A program made the translations under genes and the position numbers. DNA of 64,000 bases, taken from positions 16,202,428-16,266,427 of the forward strand of contig NC_064759.1 of the NCBI RefSeq assembly GCF_011397635.1. Direction: 5' to 3'. Each line of letters starts with the position of its first letter. Positions within the stretch are counted from its first letter, which is position 1. The notes under the pieces were generated by a model. That model was not told the DNA's origin. It ran no database searches and saw nothing but the letters and a program-made list of their open reading frames with translations. Below are positions 12,601 to 23,300 of the stretch, piece after piece. The DNA is from Epinephelus fuscoguttatus. Taxonomy: Eukaryota > Chordata > Actinopteri > Perciformes > Serranidae.

Positions 12601-14012
12601 AGCAGCGGTAGACAGGTCTTGTATTCAGTGAGCTTTAATTACTGTTTATGTCAATGGAGTCTGGAGGCTTTGAGAGAGAGAGCATAGATGGGGAACTGAA
12701 GTCGTTAATGGCTTCCCCGTCAGAGGGGGCTGTGTGACCGAAAGGCAAAATGCTGAAAATACAATATAGCACACACTTAAACTGATATTGATTTTTTAGG
12801 TGGCTAAAATACAAGTTGTTGCTGACCCCTCCACAGCAGTATATTCCTTAGCTTATATGTTGGACCCAAGCCTGCTTCTCCAAACTTGGGGTATGCTGAC
12901 TGACAACGCTAATACAACCCCACTTCAACAGATCCCAACTATCCCTTTAAGAATAGTACTTACTGATGTATCACTGCTGCTTTTGAGTCTCCAAACTTTA
13001 TGCAAAAACACTTTTAAAATCCACTAACTTTTCACCCCAAAATGTAAATCTATCTCTGTGTAACTTTACTAAGGAGATAATTCATTGCAAATAAAATGTA
13101 ATGTAACTTTTCATTGTGTTACTTCTGTTTTGCAAGGATTTAATGGTTAGTTATGGGTCATTTTATGATGCACTACAAATTCAAGGAAGGAAAGGAAATT
13201 AGCAGCTTATTCACAGAAGCACTACACCAGTAACCTTCATCATCACTACAAAATGAGCTGTACAATATAGACGTGTGCGACACCACTGTATGCATGTATG
13301 CTCTTGTTTCCAATTAGGGGCGACAGTGGTATAGGGCAGAGTAGTGAAGAAAAAAGACACGGTTGTAGGGCATGGCATTAACTTATAGAATTCAGATTCT
13401 GCCCTTTAACATACTGAGGCTCTCCTGAAGTTCCTGATAATTATTTTTTCTGATGCTCTACGTGACAAGCTTCTGATCTCCCAGACTCCTAGGGCGAAAG
13501 CTGTCAAATTAATTATTCCACCATTATAATTTATTCATGTTAATCACATATTTTTCTTCTGTATGACATCAACACTGTTATTCCTAGTTTGAGATGCCTT
13601 GCTTCATAACTTTGAGTAGCATCACAGAACACCATTAAAACATCATCTTTATTTAACCATGTGAGCCTGGCTACTATGTGCCAGATCTGATGCACTGTAA
13701 CACTTCAGTGGTGTATGAATATGCAGCTCTACTCTACTGAATGTTGTTGAAGATGTAATGTCTTATCTGGGCTGAATGTGTGTTTGCTATGTAGTAAAAG
13801 CCGCAGTTATAACCTGGCTATTGTCACACCTAGGGGAAATCTATTCAGGATTTGCAGGAGTTACACAGGTTACACACGCAGTTCACACTGGGACAGAAAG
13901 GCAGATGAAGTGTTTTCTGTACCTTGAATCTCTCTTCTGGGGTAAGACTGATTTTTATTTCCAGATTTCCAATCTGTCTCAACTTCTTCTGCAGCTTCCT
14001 CACCTCCCCCAT
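5475..14012 (-). CDS. WD40-repeat protein with coiled-coil N terminus and acidic tail; family not identified
   Basis: Twelve exons on the minus strand: 14012-13923, 10471-10353, 9901-9660, 9346-9223, 8959-8838, 8302-8216, 8022-7933, 7619-7531, 6869-6647, 6214-6049, about 5817 (or 5838)-5750, and 5575-5475 with a TGA stop. All junctions have GT/AG and compatible phases, giving about 506-513 residues. Residues 1-70 are rich in K, R, E, L and Q and look helical (MGEVRKLQKKLRQ start, then LTPEER and SRKAELRSRLAEL). Residues about 70-150 are a low-complexity linker. WD40 blades run from about 165 to 450, with motifs LLEGHNDIVT, SGSRDTTVKVW, LSGSADCYVKIW, GGKVQAWSW, SSAEGGVCVW and GGHDLIVW. The tail (about 460 onward) is Asp/Glu-rich (SEGDTEDDEETDG, DYEDDGDN). 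A scaffold role is likely by family; the specific function is unknown. The Met at 14012 has no upstream in-frame Met before a stop. Confidence 0.8.
5717..5747. repeat. GT microsatellite at a WD40-gene splice donor
   Basis: The run abuts the donor of exon 11 (exon end 5750). On the sense strand the intron begins GTACACACAC and continues as a CA run. Confidence 0.85.
6570..6622. repeat. AC microsatellite
   Basis: About 53 bases of alternating AC, 25 bases downstream of the donor of WD40-gene exon 9 (exon end 6647). Confidence 0.9.
11880..11970 (+). repeat. 3' tail of a teleost LINE/SINE-type retroelement
   Basis: The sequence GGATCAGTAAAGGTGTATCT followed by ATCTTATCTTATC-type short repeats is the usual 3' end of L2/CR1-like elements and the SINEs that borrow their tails. 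Only the tail is recognisable. Confidence 0.45.
12187..12960. mobile_element. Fold-back MITE-like DNA transposon with a nested perfect hairpin
   Basis: The left arm (12187-12365) and right arm (12790-12960) are imperfect inverted repeats: GGATAGTTCAGATTGTTTGA reads against the reverse complement of CAGATCCCAACTATCCCTTT. Both arms carry ACTGCTGTGGAAGGGTCAGC-like and TTTTAGCCACCTAAAA-like blocks in opposite orientation. Inside the left arm, 12227-12250 and 12256-12279 form a perfect 24-bp hairpin with a 5-base loop. A second inverted pair sits at the centre, with GTGTGACTTTGGTG near 12523-12536 and CACCAAAGTCACAC near 12559-12572. There is no transposase, so it is a non-autonomous element. Confidence 0.75.
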
Positions 14013-14099
14013 CTGGAGCTCTGGGCTGAAGCGCCGCGGGATAACTACTCTTTAAACTGACTCACAGTTTGTTAGGAAGGGTTAAAGACACGACATTGA

Positions 14100-16900
14100 C
14101 TTTAAATGAAAAGTCTGGACTGGTTAAAATCAGTAAAAGATGTATCAGACGGTTCAGCGGTGCCCTGTTGAGCAGAGACGTGTCGCCGGATGTTGACAAT
14201 GAATAAGACGTGTATAACTGTCCTTACAGCGACACCGTGTGGACGCTTAGAGTATCGCATGGGAAAACGGCTAACAATAAATATATTACAGTCGGCTACA
14301 TCGACAGTTTTTACGGGTATTCATTAAGGCAGACATGTTTTTGTACGATTTTATGTGTTACGTGCAGTATATGTACAAAATAAAAGTATAACTGACTAAA
14401 AGTTACTCTATCAAGGACACTAACTCTGTGCTGCCTTCATGTACTATTCCACCAGCTCGTATTTTCGAGAGTCCAATCTTAATAATAATTAAGAATGAAT
14501 ACATGGATACTACTACTCCTTTTGTAGGAGCCATGAATTAATTTACAAATGAATGGATTTTGTAAGATTAGTAGGATTAATTAGTTTTGGAATGGTTTAT
14601 ATTTTTGTATTGTTAAAAGTTTTTGGTTAGTGTTTCGGGATATTCCCCTGAGACCTGAACTTTAGTTTGGTATGCATATTTAATTTCTCCTAGCTATTTT
14701 GGGATTAGTAGGGCCTGATAATATTAAACACTGTCAAAGCTAATAAAGTCCTAATGTCTTCACATCAGCATTTTCTAATCAACAGTGTCTTAGCTTGTTG
14801 CTGTTGTTAAAATTGGCAAAATTCGTTGCCATATCAAACTACAAACATTAATGATTATAAATAAACAAGTTTCAATAATCAAATTTGATCAGGTTTCGGA
14901 CCATGTCCACTCTTGTGTAGGGATCAGCTGCAGACTGACTTGGCAGAGATGGCTGCCACTTGTTTTTACATGGATAAGTGTATTGTGCTCTTATTGCCAC
15001 TAGATGGGACAAAATAGTGTCCACAGACGAGGATAACAGGTCTAAGTTAAGTAGAATGGAGTATAAGATCGAGTGAACCTAAAATGTGATGTCCTCATAT
15101 GAGGATACAGGGTCTCAGGAGGATATTATGGATAAAGGCGGTGACATTTATAATCTATTCATAGCATCTCATCTTTTTAGTCGGAGAGAGGGTGAGTGGT
15201 GCGCCTTATTTTTTGTTGACCGCAATTTTATCTGTTCACTGTGATCATTTTAATCATAAGGTTGTGCATGTTATAAGTTGATTCCTTTTTATTACTACAT
15301 TTATTTTACATGTTTTTAGATCTCTTTAGTTCTCTTTTAGTTTGTTTCCTGCAAAAAAAAAAAAAAATCATAAACAGGCCAACTTTTTAAAATGTGTTCG
15401 TATTCCTCAAAACAAATTTGTCAAAACAAGTGCGACTGGAGTTACTCTAAAAAAGGTTGTGCTGACATTGTTCTTTCATACAGAATGAATTCTGCATGTT
15501 TCGGTTCCGTCTTGAATTTAATTAATCTCATATTGAAAAAATGTCCACAACTTTCTTTTCCCACATTAGCATGGTGGAAGTTTAGTATTTTTAATTCAGA
15601 AGGCCCAAGTCTAAGTAAAGTCATGAGTAACTGCAAGTCAAGTTGCAAGTCATTTTTGATTTTGTCAAGTTGAGTCTTAAGTCATCAAATTTATGACCCG
15701 AGTCTGTCCAAGCCCAAGTTATGTGACTCCTCACTTCTGATATATGGTACTATTTCACTTTGCAGAATTGGAGGGACCATATTTCATGGTGTCAGCTCTA
15801 AACCAGAGCTGAACTGAGTGTGCAGCAAACCAGTATTCAAATTACTCCAATATAGGGCAAGAAAAAACAGCCAATTCAAATTTGTGAAACTGGGACAAAA
15901 TCCTTTAAAAATGGCTTAAACAATGATTCAGTTATTAAAATAGTTGTCAATCCATTATCTGTCAGTGAACTAATCAATCAATCAACTGTACTTGACCTCT
16001 CAACCTGCATAGCCTCCTTCGGTAATCATTGCATTCATAATATCAGAAGGACAGAGATTTATAAAATGAAGCACTTTTATGGCACAAATTTCAGAGCAAA
16101 CATCATGTTTCAAGTTATTTATTAGCATATGAACAGTTAGCTGATAGAGAAGCAGTCAATGGCAATCGAAATCTTAGATCTCAGGCTCCCTTCAACAGTG
16201 CTCATTAAATATGTATAAAAAGAAAATAACGTACATTTGAAAAATGGGAACAACTGTAGCCTACAGCTTTCTGATTCTCAAAATAGCGAAACTGTACACA
16301 CTTGTTATGTTACAGTATTTGTTTTATAGTGGGCTATCTTTTCCATAATGTATTGTACATTTTCTACTGGTAAATGCATATGTGTAATGAGAAGTAATAA
16401 TTATGTACCACATACAGAGATGTAACTAGGAGATGTAACAGGAAAAATTATGATTATATTTTCTATCTATCTAGCCACACACTTAGACGTGCATATAGTA
16501 TATGCCACATATATATATACAGATGTAAACAGGTTTAAAAAGCAAGTAAAATCATATTATAACTTACAACAATAACAATATCATAACCTCTAAGGAAGCA
16601 AATACGGGTCAGAACCACTAAATTGTGGGAAAATATGAGGAGTAAATCGTAATTTGAAAGAATCCTATGTGGCGGAACGATTAATAAAAATTTTCTCATG
16701 ACTTTGCCATGCGCATGTATTAGTTCCGATAGCACCTGACCGCAGCATCCTGGCTGCTCCCCTTACAACTTGACGTATTTTAAAAACAATAAAAAAACAA
16801 CAAACGAATTTCGTTAAAATGCGAGTAGATTACTTTTTTTATTGGCGTTGTAAAAAAATAAACCAGCTAACAGAGGTCATGTTACATTTTTAGACATTTT
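14100..16900. other. Intergenic region between the WD40 and znf384 genes
   Basis: About 2.8 kb of AT-rich DNA between divergent genes. No coding exon, RNA gene or clear full-length repeat was recognised. The open frames at 15392-15673 and 16535-16735 look random. The promoter of the WD40 gene should lie within the first few hundred bases right of 14012. Confidence 0.5.
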
Positions 16901-16912
16901 TAAGTGACTTTC

Positions 16913-16928
16913 ACCGGAAGTGACATCA
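16913..16928 (+). promoter_or_regulatory. ETS-CRE-like composite site upstream of znf384
   Basis: The string ACCGGAAGTGACATCA combines an ETS core (CCGGAAGT) with a CRE-like half (TGACATCA). It sits just upstream of the presumed first exon; a second GGAAGT core lies near 16963-16970. Such sites are typical of housekeeping-type vertebrate promoters. Assignment as a promoter is inference. Confidence 0.5.
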
Positions 16929-16944
16929 CAGACACACTCCTTTT

Positions 16945-17153
16945 GTCTGACGACCTTATCCGGAGGAAGTGGAGCTTAGACGAAGCAGCTGCTTCACCGG
17001 AGGGAAAAAAAAAAACCTAAAAAAAAAAAAAAAAAAAAAGCGAAGAGGCAAAAAAACTTCACTGGTTTGCAGGAATTTGGACATATTTGGAAACTGTGTC
17101 CAAATTGTCCCGAGCTACGGGAGTTCCGGGGAGGGAGACGGAGTCGTCGCTAC
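16945..17153 (+). other. znf384: Probable noncoding first exon (5' UTR) of znf384
   Basis: A locally GC-richer stretch with the ETS-type promoter motifs upstream ends at a GTAAAC donor (exon end about 17153). The next coding exon at 20346 starts two bases before the ATG, so a spliced 5' UTR exon is needed. The transcription start is not determined. The exon includes poly-A tracts at 17005-17039, which is odd for a UTR and makes the exact limits uncertain. Confidence 0.5.
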
Positions 17154-17154
17154 C

Positions 17155-20100
17155 GGTAAACGCCACTGTTCTCCATGCAGTCGGTTGTATTTTTTAGTAG
17201 ATTTGCATGACTCTGCTGCCGCCTCTCCACCCGTCCATAGCCGGAAGTCTGTGAGGATGGTCTATTGGTTTTTTTCTTTCGCTTCAGTTTTTTTTATATC
17301 CTTTGGTTTTTTTCGCTTTGCTTGTTATTTTTCTCCCAGGCAGGAGGGCACCACTGACACACATTGCTGTCTGCTAGCTAACTGTATGTTAATCAGCACG
17401 TCGGGCCTGATTAACTACAACATGCAAGGAGCCGAAATGGAGCCCTTCTAGGGAGCTACGGCTTATTATAAACAATGCATATGATTTGTGGCGTTTCATG
17501 AAAGTGAGCTTTAGTGTTTCTGTTGTTCATTAAGCGTAACGTGGGTCTGTCGAGACAACTTCTAGCTGAGAAGTTGAATCTGCTGTAAATAGCCTCTCAC
17601 GAAACTGAGGTCAATTAGTGCATGTCAGTGCTCACGAGCATTTGATTCACACCTTACAGTTTCAGTGCAGTGAAGAAAGTTGAACAGTGTGATTTATCTG
17701 TAATGCTTACCTATGAATTTAAAATCATTGTCTGAGACAAACATGTTATTTTTTGTTTTTCAAACCAAACAAATGATCTTTGGCTCTCTTCCACGATGCC
17801 TCTTTCAAACAGTTAGCTATTAAACCTTTAAAATTCCTCTTCAGTCAGTTGACATTTTTGTAAAATCTTTTTTTTGCCATTAGGATCCTGTAAGACACAA
17901 AGGCTGCATGACCAACCAGGCAAAGTGAGCGACTGCCCCACGAGCCCCACACCCCCAGGGGCCCTCAAAACCCAGCATCACTGTGTGGCATTTAGTTTGT
18001 GGTGAGATAATTTTACTTTTCATAATATAAAAACAATGAAAGTGAGCCAGCATGCAAGATATTATTTATTTTTATTTATTTATTTAACCCATATTTAACC
18101 AGGTAAGTCCCGTTGAGATCAACTATCTCTCTTATAAGGGAGGCCAAGCCAAGACAGCAGCACACAAAAAGTTACAGCCGAACAACAGTAGCTCAGTCCA
18201 TAGGGACTTGGGCTGGGAATTGTAGGGTCGCCAGCTCAGGTTCCTGCACAGACCAAGCATAGAGCGTGGCCTGGTAGATGGAGAGGTGCCAGTTCTCCTC
18301 TTGAGCACTGCCAATGTGCCCTTCAGCAAGGCACTGAACCCCTAACTGCTCAGGGCGCCTGTCCAAGGCAGCCCCCTCACTCTGACATCTCTTCAGTTAA
18401 TCCTTGTATAGGTCCTGTTTGTGCATGTGTGTGTATTTCAGGCCTGTGTACATGACAACAGAGTGAAAAAAAATTAATTTCCCACGGGTATCAATGAAGT
18501 ATCATCTTTATCTTCCCCCTGTTATGGTGTAACCAAGGCTCCCTCAAGGAGAAGTCTCAATTTGAAATCTTGCGGACGTTTATACATTGTCAAAATCAGC
18601 TAAATATTCAGTCATGACATTGAAAATCTTTTAGATAACACTGAGCCACTAGTACATGTTCTCCAATACAACAAACTCTTCCTGGCACTCCTCTTTCCAA
18701 ATCTCACTAATGTTTTTGTGGTTGCTTTTCCTGCATCGATTCACCCCTCGCGAGGTTTAAGAATGAGACTTCTCCTTGTAAGGAAAACATTTAATTTCTC
18801 TGTAGGATCCTTTCCATAATGTTTTCATTTTCACCTATAATATCAGTCTGGGTTGATCATTGGCAAAAATGAGCACTTTTACTGGACGTAAATTGATGGT
18901 GCACAATCGCCTGTAGGGATTACATTGCAGCCTGTTTCGCCATTTCAGATGCAGAGCTCTCTTTCTCTCTCAATACTGGACTAGTTTCAAAAACAGTTGT
19001 CCTCATTAGTCACTGAGACACAAAAACATTGGAAAATAGGGATCAGATTGAAAAAAAATGAAGTTTCCCTTGAAGGTTGGCTCAGCTGTACTACCTCATC
19101 TTGAGAGAGAAAGAGGGCTGAATGTGGAAATTAAAGGAGATTGTACACATTCAAGTCTTTTTACAGGAGTACAACTACAGGACTCCTTTAAGTCTTACAA
19201 TTTATCATCTGATATTTTGCTTACAAGATGCATATTCCAAAATTAGGTTGTGGTTAACAAAATTATCACACTGAAAACCTGGGATTTAATGGAGGATTAA
19301 TGTGGGTCAGGAGCTCTGGGTAACAAGATAATCAGGTCAAGGCTGGGCCTTTTAAAGATAAACGTTATTCCAGTATTTTTGTTGCTGTTTTTTAACTATA
19401 TTGATACTGTGGAGGAAAATGTAGCATGTCTTGGTGGGTGTGGGGAATCACCTGTCTCTTTGTTGTCTTCATAGCTGGCAGCGTTGGGTTAAGCACTCAA
19501 CATTTATACTCAAGTATAGTTATTCCCATAAAAAATGACTCAAGTAAAAGTGAAAATGACCATTTGAGAAACCTTCATAAGTCAAAGTGAAAAATACCTG
19601 GTTAAGAAATTAATACAGCCATGTGGATATTTAGCACAACAGCAAATGTGAATGTGATTTTGCAGTTGTACAGGCGCCTTTCAGAAGTTGACAATAGATT
19701 ATGATTTATTTGTTTTTTTAATAATTTATTTGGCTCCACCAACACAATAGTTCCACACCTACACTGGGCCTGGACTCACAACAGCACTCTCATTTTAGCG
19801 TCAGATTGGATTTACAAATGCACCCTTTGATTAACCTACTAATTTTAATGAAGGTACATATGGAAAATTAAGTCAAGTAAAAAGTAAATTAATGGTTAAA
19901 AAATATGCACGAGTGAAGAGTAGAACTACAGTTTTAAAAAGGAGCATGAGAAGTACTTGGTTTTTTTTTTTTGGTTTTTTTTTTTTAAAACTAATGTGCA
20001 TTTCTTGTAAGGCGTTACTACCCACACCTGATAATTGTAAATGTAAGCCTGTAGTACATGTGGTTGCAAAAGTTAATGCTATAAGAAAATTGATTCTTAG

Positions 20101-20345
20101 TGTAAGTTCTTGTGTTTTAATCAGTCAGGTTGGGAGTGATAACAGGTTACACTTCTTTATGAATTTGGTGGCTGAAGGTTTTTTTGCACTTTCTTTTATG
20201 TATGTACGTATTTGCGTAATTTGACTTAACTTGGATTACACCTTTAATTGCAAAGGTCGGTGCACTGTCGATTTTGTCTTTATAGTGTCATATTTATTAC
20301 TGCAGAGTACAGTATTGAATCATTTCTGCTTTTGTGTCATTGCAG
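17155..20345. other. First intron of znf384
   Basis: About 3.2 kb without coding sequence. It contains a tRNA-derived SINE (18186-18512) preceded by a common teleost repeat fragment (18062-18150), poly-T runs at 19961-19985 and AT-rich unique-looking sequence. Confidence 0.5.
18186..18512 (+). repeat. tRNA-derived SINE
   Basis: The head carries a Pol III A-box-like TAGCTCAGTCCATAGGGACT and a B-box-like GGTTCCTGCAC. The body has the common fish-SINE phrase CCTTCAGCAAGGCACTGAAC. The 3' end has GGTATCAATGAAGTATCATC, a LINE-type tail. The copy is diverged and is not a functional tRNA. Confidence 0.7.
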
Positions 20346-20347
20346 CA

Positions 20348-23300
20348 ATGATGGAGGACTCTCATTTTAATTCATCGTATTTCTGGTCCCCCATCCCCAC
20401 AGTACCCGGACAGGTGAGTCTGGACCAGAAATCAAGAACATATAGTTTCTGCCATAATGACAGGAAGAAGCTTCTTTGAGGAATGATCTGTGATGACAAG
20501 AAAATGATCGAGGGAGTCCAGTCTGATTAATCAAATGAACAATCTCCTGTCGTCTTACAGATTGAAAATGCCATGTTCCTGAACAAGGTGAAAGAGCAAC
20601 AGGAAAAGAATGCTTCCTTCTCCTCTTCCCCTGCATCCCACTACCAAACAGCTCTTCTCACAATCCCCACTCCTGGGACGAAGACAGATGGAGGTGGGCA
20701 GGCTGGTAGTGCGGCACACCTCCACCCTTCTCACAGCTCCCAGAACATGCTCTCTGTCCCCTCCACGGGCATCATGACAGCAGGTGAGTCTGTCTCTGCA
20801 TGGACAAGCCTCTGGATCTTTCTCACTTCCTGTTTATACATTTAACACGATATCTTATGATCAAAGTGCAATTTAAAATCAGAAGAACCCTAGAGGGTGA
20901 GGATGAATTAAGTTACGTTCTGAACCATAAAATAACAGCGATGCATAAATAATTTAGCTCATGAGAACAAATTGAAATTGCAGTTACCTCCAAGCAGCAC
21001 TATAGGCTAAGAGTACACATTGCCAGTAGAACAACGCTTGTAAAGTGATCCCTGTGTGTCTCCATTTAAGCTACAACCTCAGGGCTTTCTTTCAAATAAT
21101 GGCACAGTTAGCGCTGTGCTGTCACACTCTTTTGTAGCACTTCTTAACACTGCCAGGCGTAGCATATGATACAGCACATTGGTTGGAAATTCATTGTTTT
21201 TAAAAAAAACTGAATACCAGGGGATACTAGAGAAATTGCTTTACTTCAAGGACAGACTGCAGTCATGAAAACAACACAATGATCAGTGTTGTATTCTTGG
21301 ATTTTGTACTGCCTACAGTCAACTTGTGTAATGTGTGATTTTTTTTCTGTCTCTTGTCACTTTCTGTGCAGCGGGTCTGGTCATCACAACTCCTCAGGGA
21401 ACACTAGTCTCTCCCACCTCCTCTCAGTCATTTGTCTCTGGGCACCCAGCCACGACCATGATCGTTTCAGCGCTCCATTCTGCAGGTAAATGACACAATA
21501 CCATATAATATATCTTGTAGTGCTAGGGTCATTACTCAGAAATAGTAATGTATTACACATTGCTCATTACTTTTTTCAGAAAAGTGATACAATACATTCC
21601 CTAATGTTTCACAGTAGAATTTGTGACATGACTTGTGACATTATTTTTGCGTTATGCTGCAACATCGCCTAAGATACATTGATATGTTGCTAATTGCTAG
21701 TGAACTATATGAATAGATCTTACATATGCCCTCAATGCGCAAAACAAGGCTCAGGAGATTTAGGACAGAACTGCAGTAGATTTAAACTGCTTCAAAATAA
21801 AACTGTGGGAGAGGAATCGGGCCTGGAGATATGACAATGATTGAATTGATGTTTGGGAGGGTCAAACTAGCACCACCAATCCAAGATCCTGGCGGAAGTT
21901 CTGCTGGAAAAACATAATACGATATTTTGTGGCTCAAAAATTGAAATTATTACATCAGGGGTTTCAGGGGCGGGATGCATGCTGGAGGCTGTGTGCTCAA
22001 TCAATGGCGGACCACTTTCATATTTTTTGGGGATGCCCACTCATTTATCCGTTTTGGCAAGAGATTGCCAAAGAGATAAGGATCATCTTTGGAATAGAAG
22101 CTGGCTGTTCTTTTGTCATATTGTACCTGGGCAAAACTCCAGACAATCTCATGATCCAGGACAAATACCTTTACAAAGTACTTTTGGCCCAAGCAAGAAA
22201 GCCATCACATGGAGGTGGCTACAGGCAAGCCCTCCTTCATAGGGCGACTGGATTGCAATTATTAATGAAATTCACTGGATGGAGAAACGTAGCTTTTCTT
22301 TAAGAATGCGATTTCATCAATATGGCCGTATACTCTTCTACTCTTGGCCGTATACACTAAGAGATATAACTGGTTAGTTGGAAAACTCCCTCTCTGTACC
22401 TTTGTGTGGCTCTTACCAACCCCTATTCCTCACCCCTGTTTTTTTTCTTCTTCTTTTCCCTTCAACCTGAAAAGAGGTTGGCCTTCCTAACATTGCATAG
22501 TAGAAATATGATTCATCTCAAAAAATTTAAATCAATAAGCCGATATAAAATAATATGAGACTAGCCTTCCTAACAATGTTAGATGATGATAGACCTAAAA
22601 GTAAAAAGCAAATTTAAATGGCATCTGAACAGCATTTAACAGGCCAAGCACATTCAATCAAACCCACTCTCTCACTTAACCTCGATTTTTAAATACATTA
22701 GTCCAAATTATTTGACGTGTTTATCACTAAATTCAGTGGTTATACCTCATGAGGAGTCTTTAAATCATTTGTCAGACAACCTGATCCTCCTTGGAGCCTC
22801 TCCACAGGTGCACTGGACCATGTTGCTGTTGTCGGCACATTCGATGATATTTGCCCATTATGTAGATAATTTAAGTTAAGACATGATTGTTTGATTGGTT
22901 ACTGTGATGTGATTACTCAATGTGTAACAGCACTGGTTACATTACTGCAATACAGACAAATGTAATGTGATTACAGTTTTAACACGTTACACCAAATTCC
23001 TTAATACAGTTTTCTGTGACTAAGACTCTTATTACATTTTATAATTTGAATATAAAGTGAATTAATTCAATCATCATCAAGTGTTTTTTTTGTGTGCATC
23101 TGCAGCCACAACTGTGTATTACAATGTAAATCACCTCACAGTGACAATACTTCATTATAGCAACACAGAAGACCTTATTCTGACTGAAACTAGCATTTTT
23201 GCAAATGTCATTGGTCACTGGTTTTTGTGGACGTACATTTATTTGCTTATGTGGGACTAATCTTTTAAGGTGACAAGAGTCAGTGGAACCAAAAACAAAT

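Larger units (their letters stand above)
10472..13922. other. Long first intron of the WD40 gene, repeat-filled
   Basis: The intron between WD40 exons 1 and 2 is about 3.45 kb. It holds the fold-back element at 12187-12960, a LINE/SINE-like 3' tail at about 11880-11965, and a MITE-like start at about 10680 (with TTAAAGGAGCAATCCACCAG) whose far end I could not fix. No alternative coding exon is recognisable. Confidence 0.5.

Noticed and set aside
16969-17451. 160-residue open frame starting MELRRSSCF near the znf384 promoter
   Set aside because: It reads through a poly-A tract and the GTAAAC donor, with low-complexity poly-Lys and no recognisable domain; better explained as 5' UTR plus intron.
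18186-18250. tRNA-like A and B boxes
   Set aside because: Part of a diverged SINE; the B box is degenerate and a LINE-type tail follows.
21929-22303. 124-residue open frame starting [10 protein letters not shown]
   Set aside because: Recognised as the C-terminal scrap of an L1-like ORF2, not a host gene.
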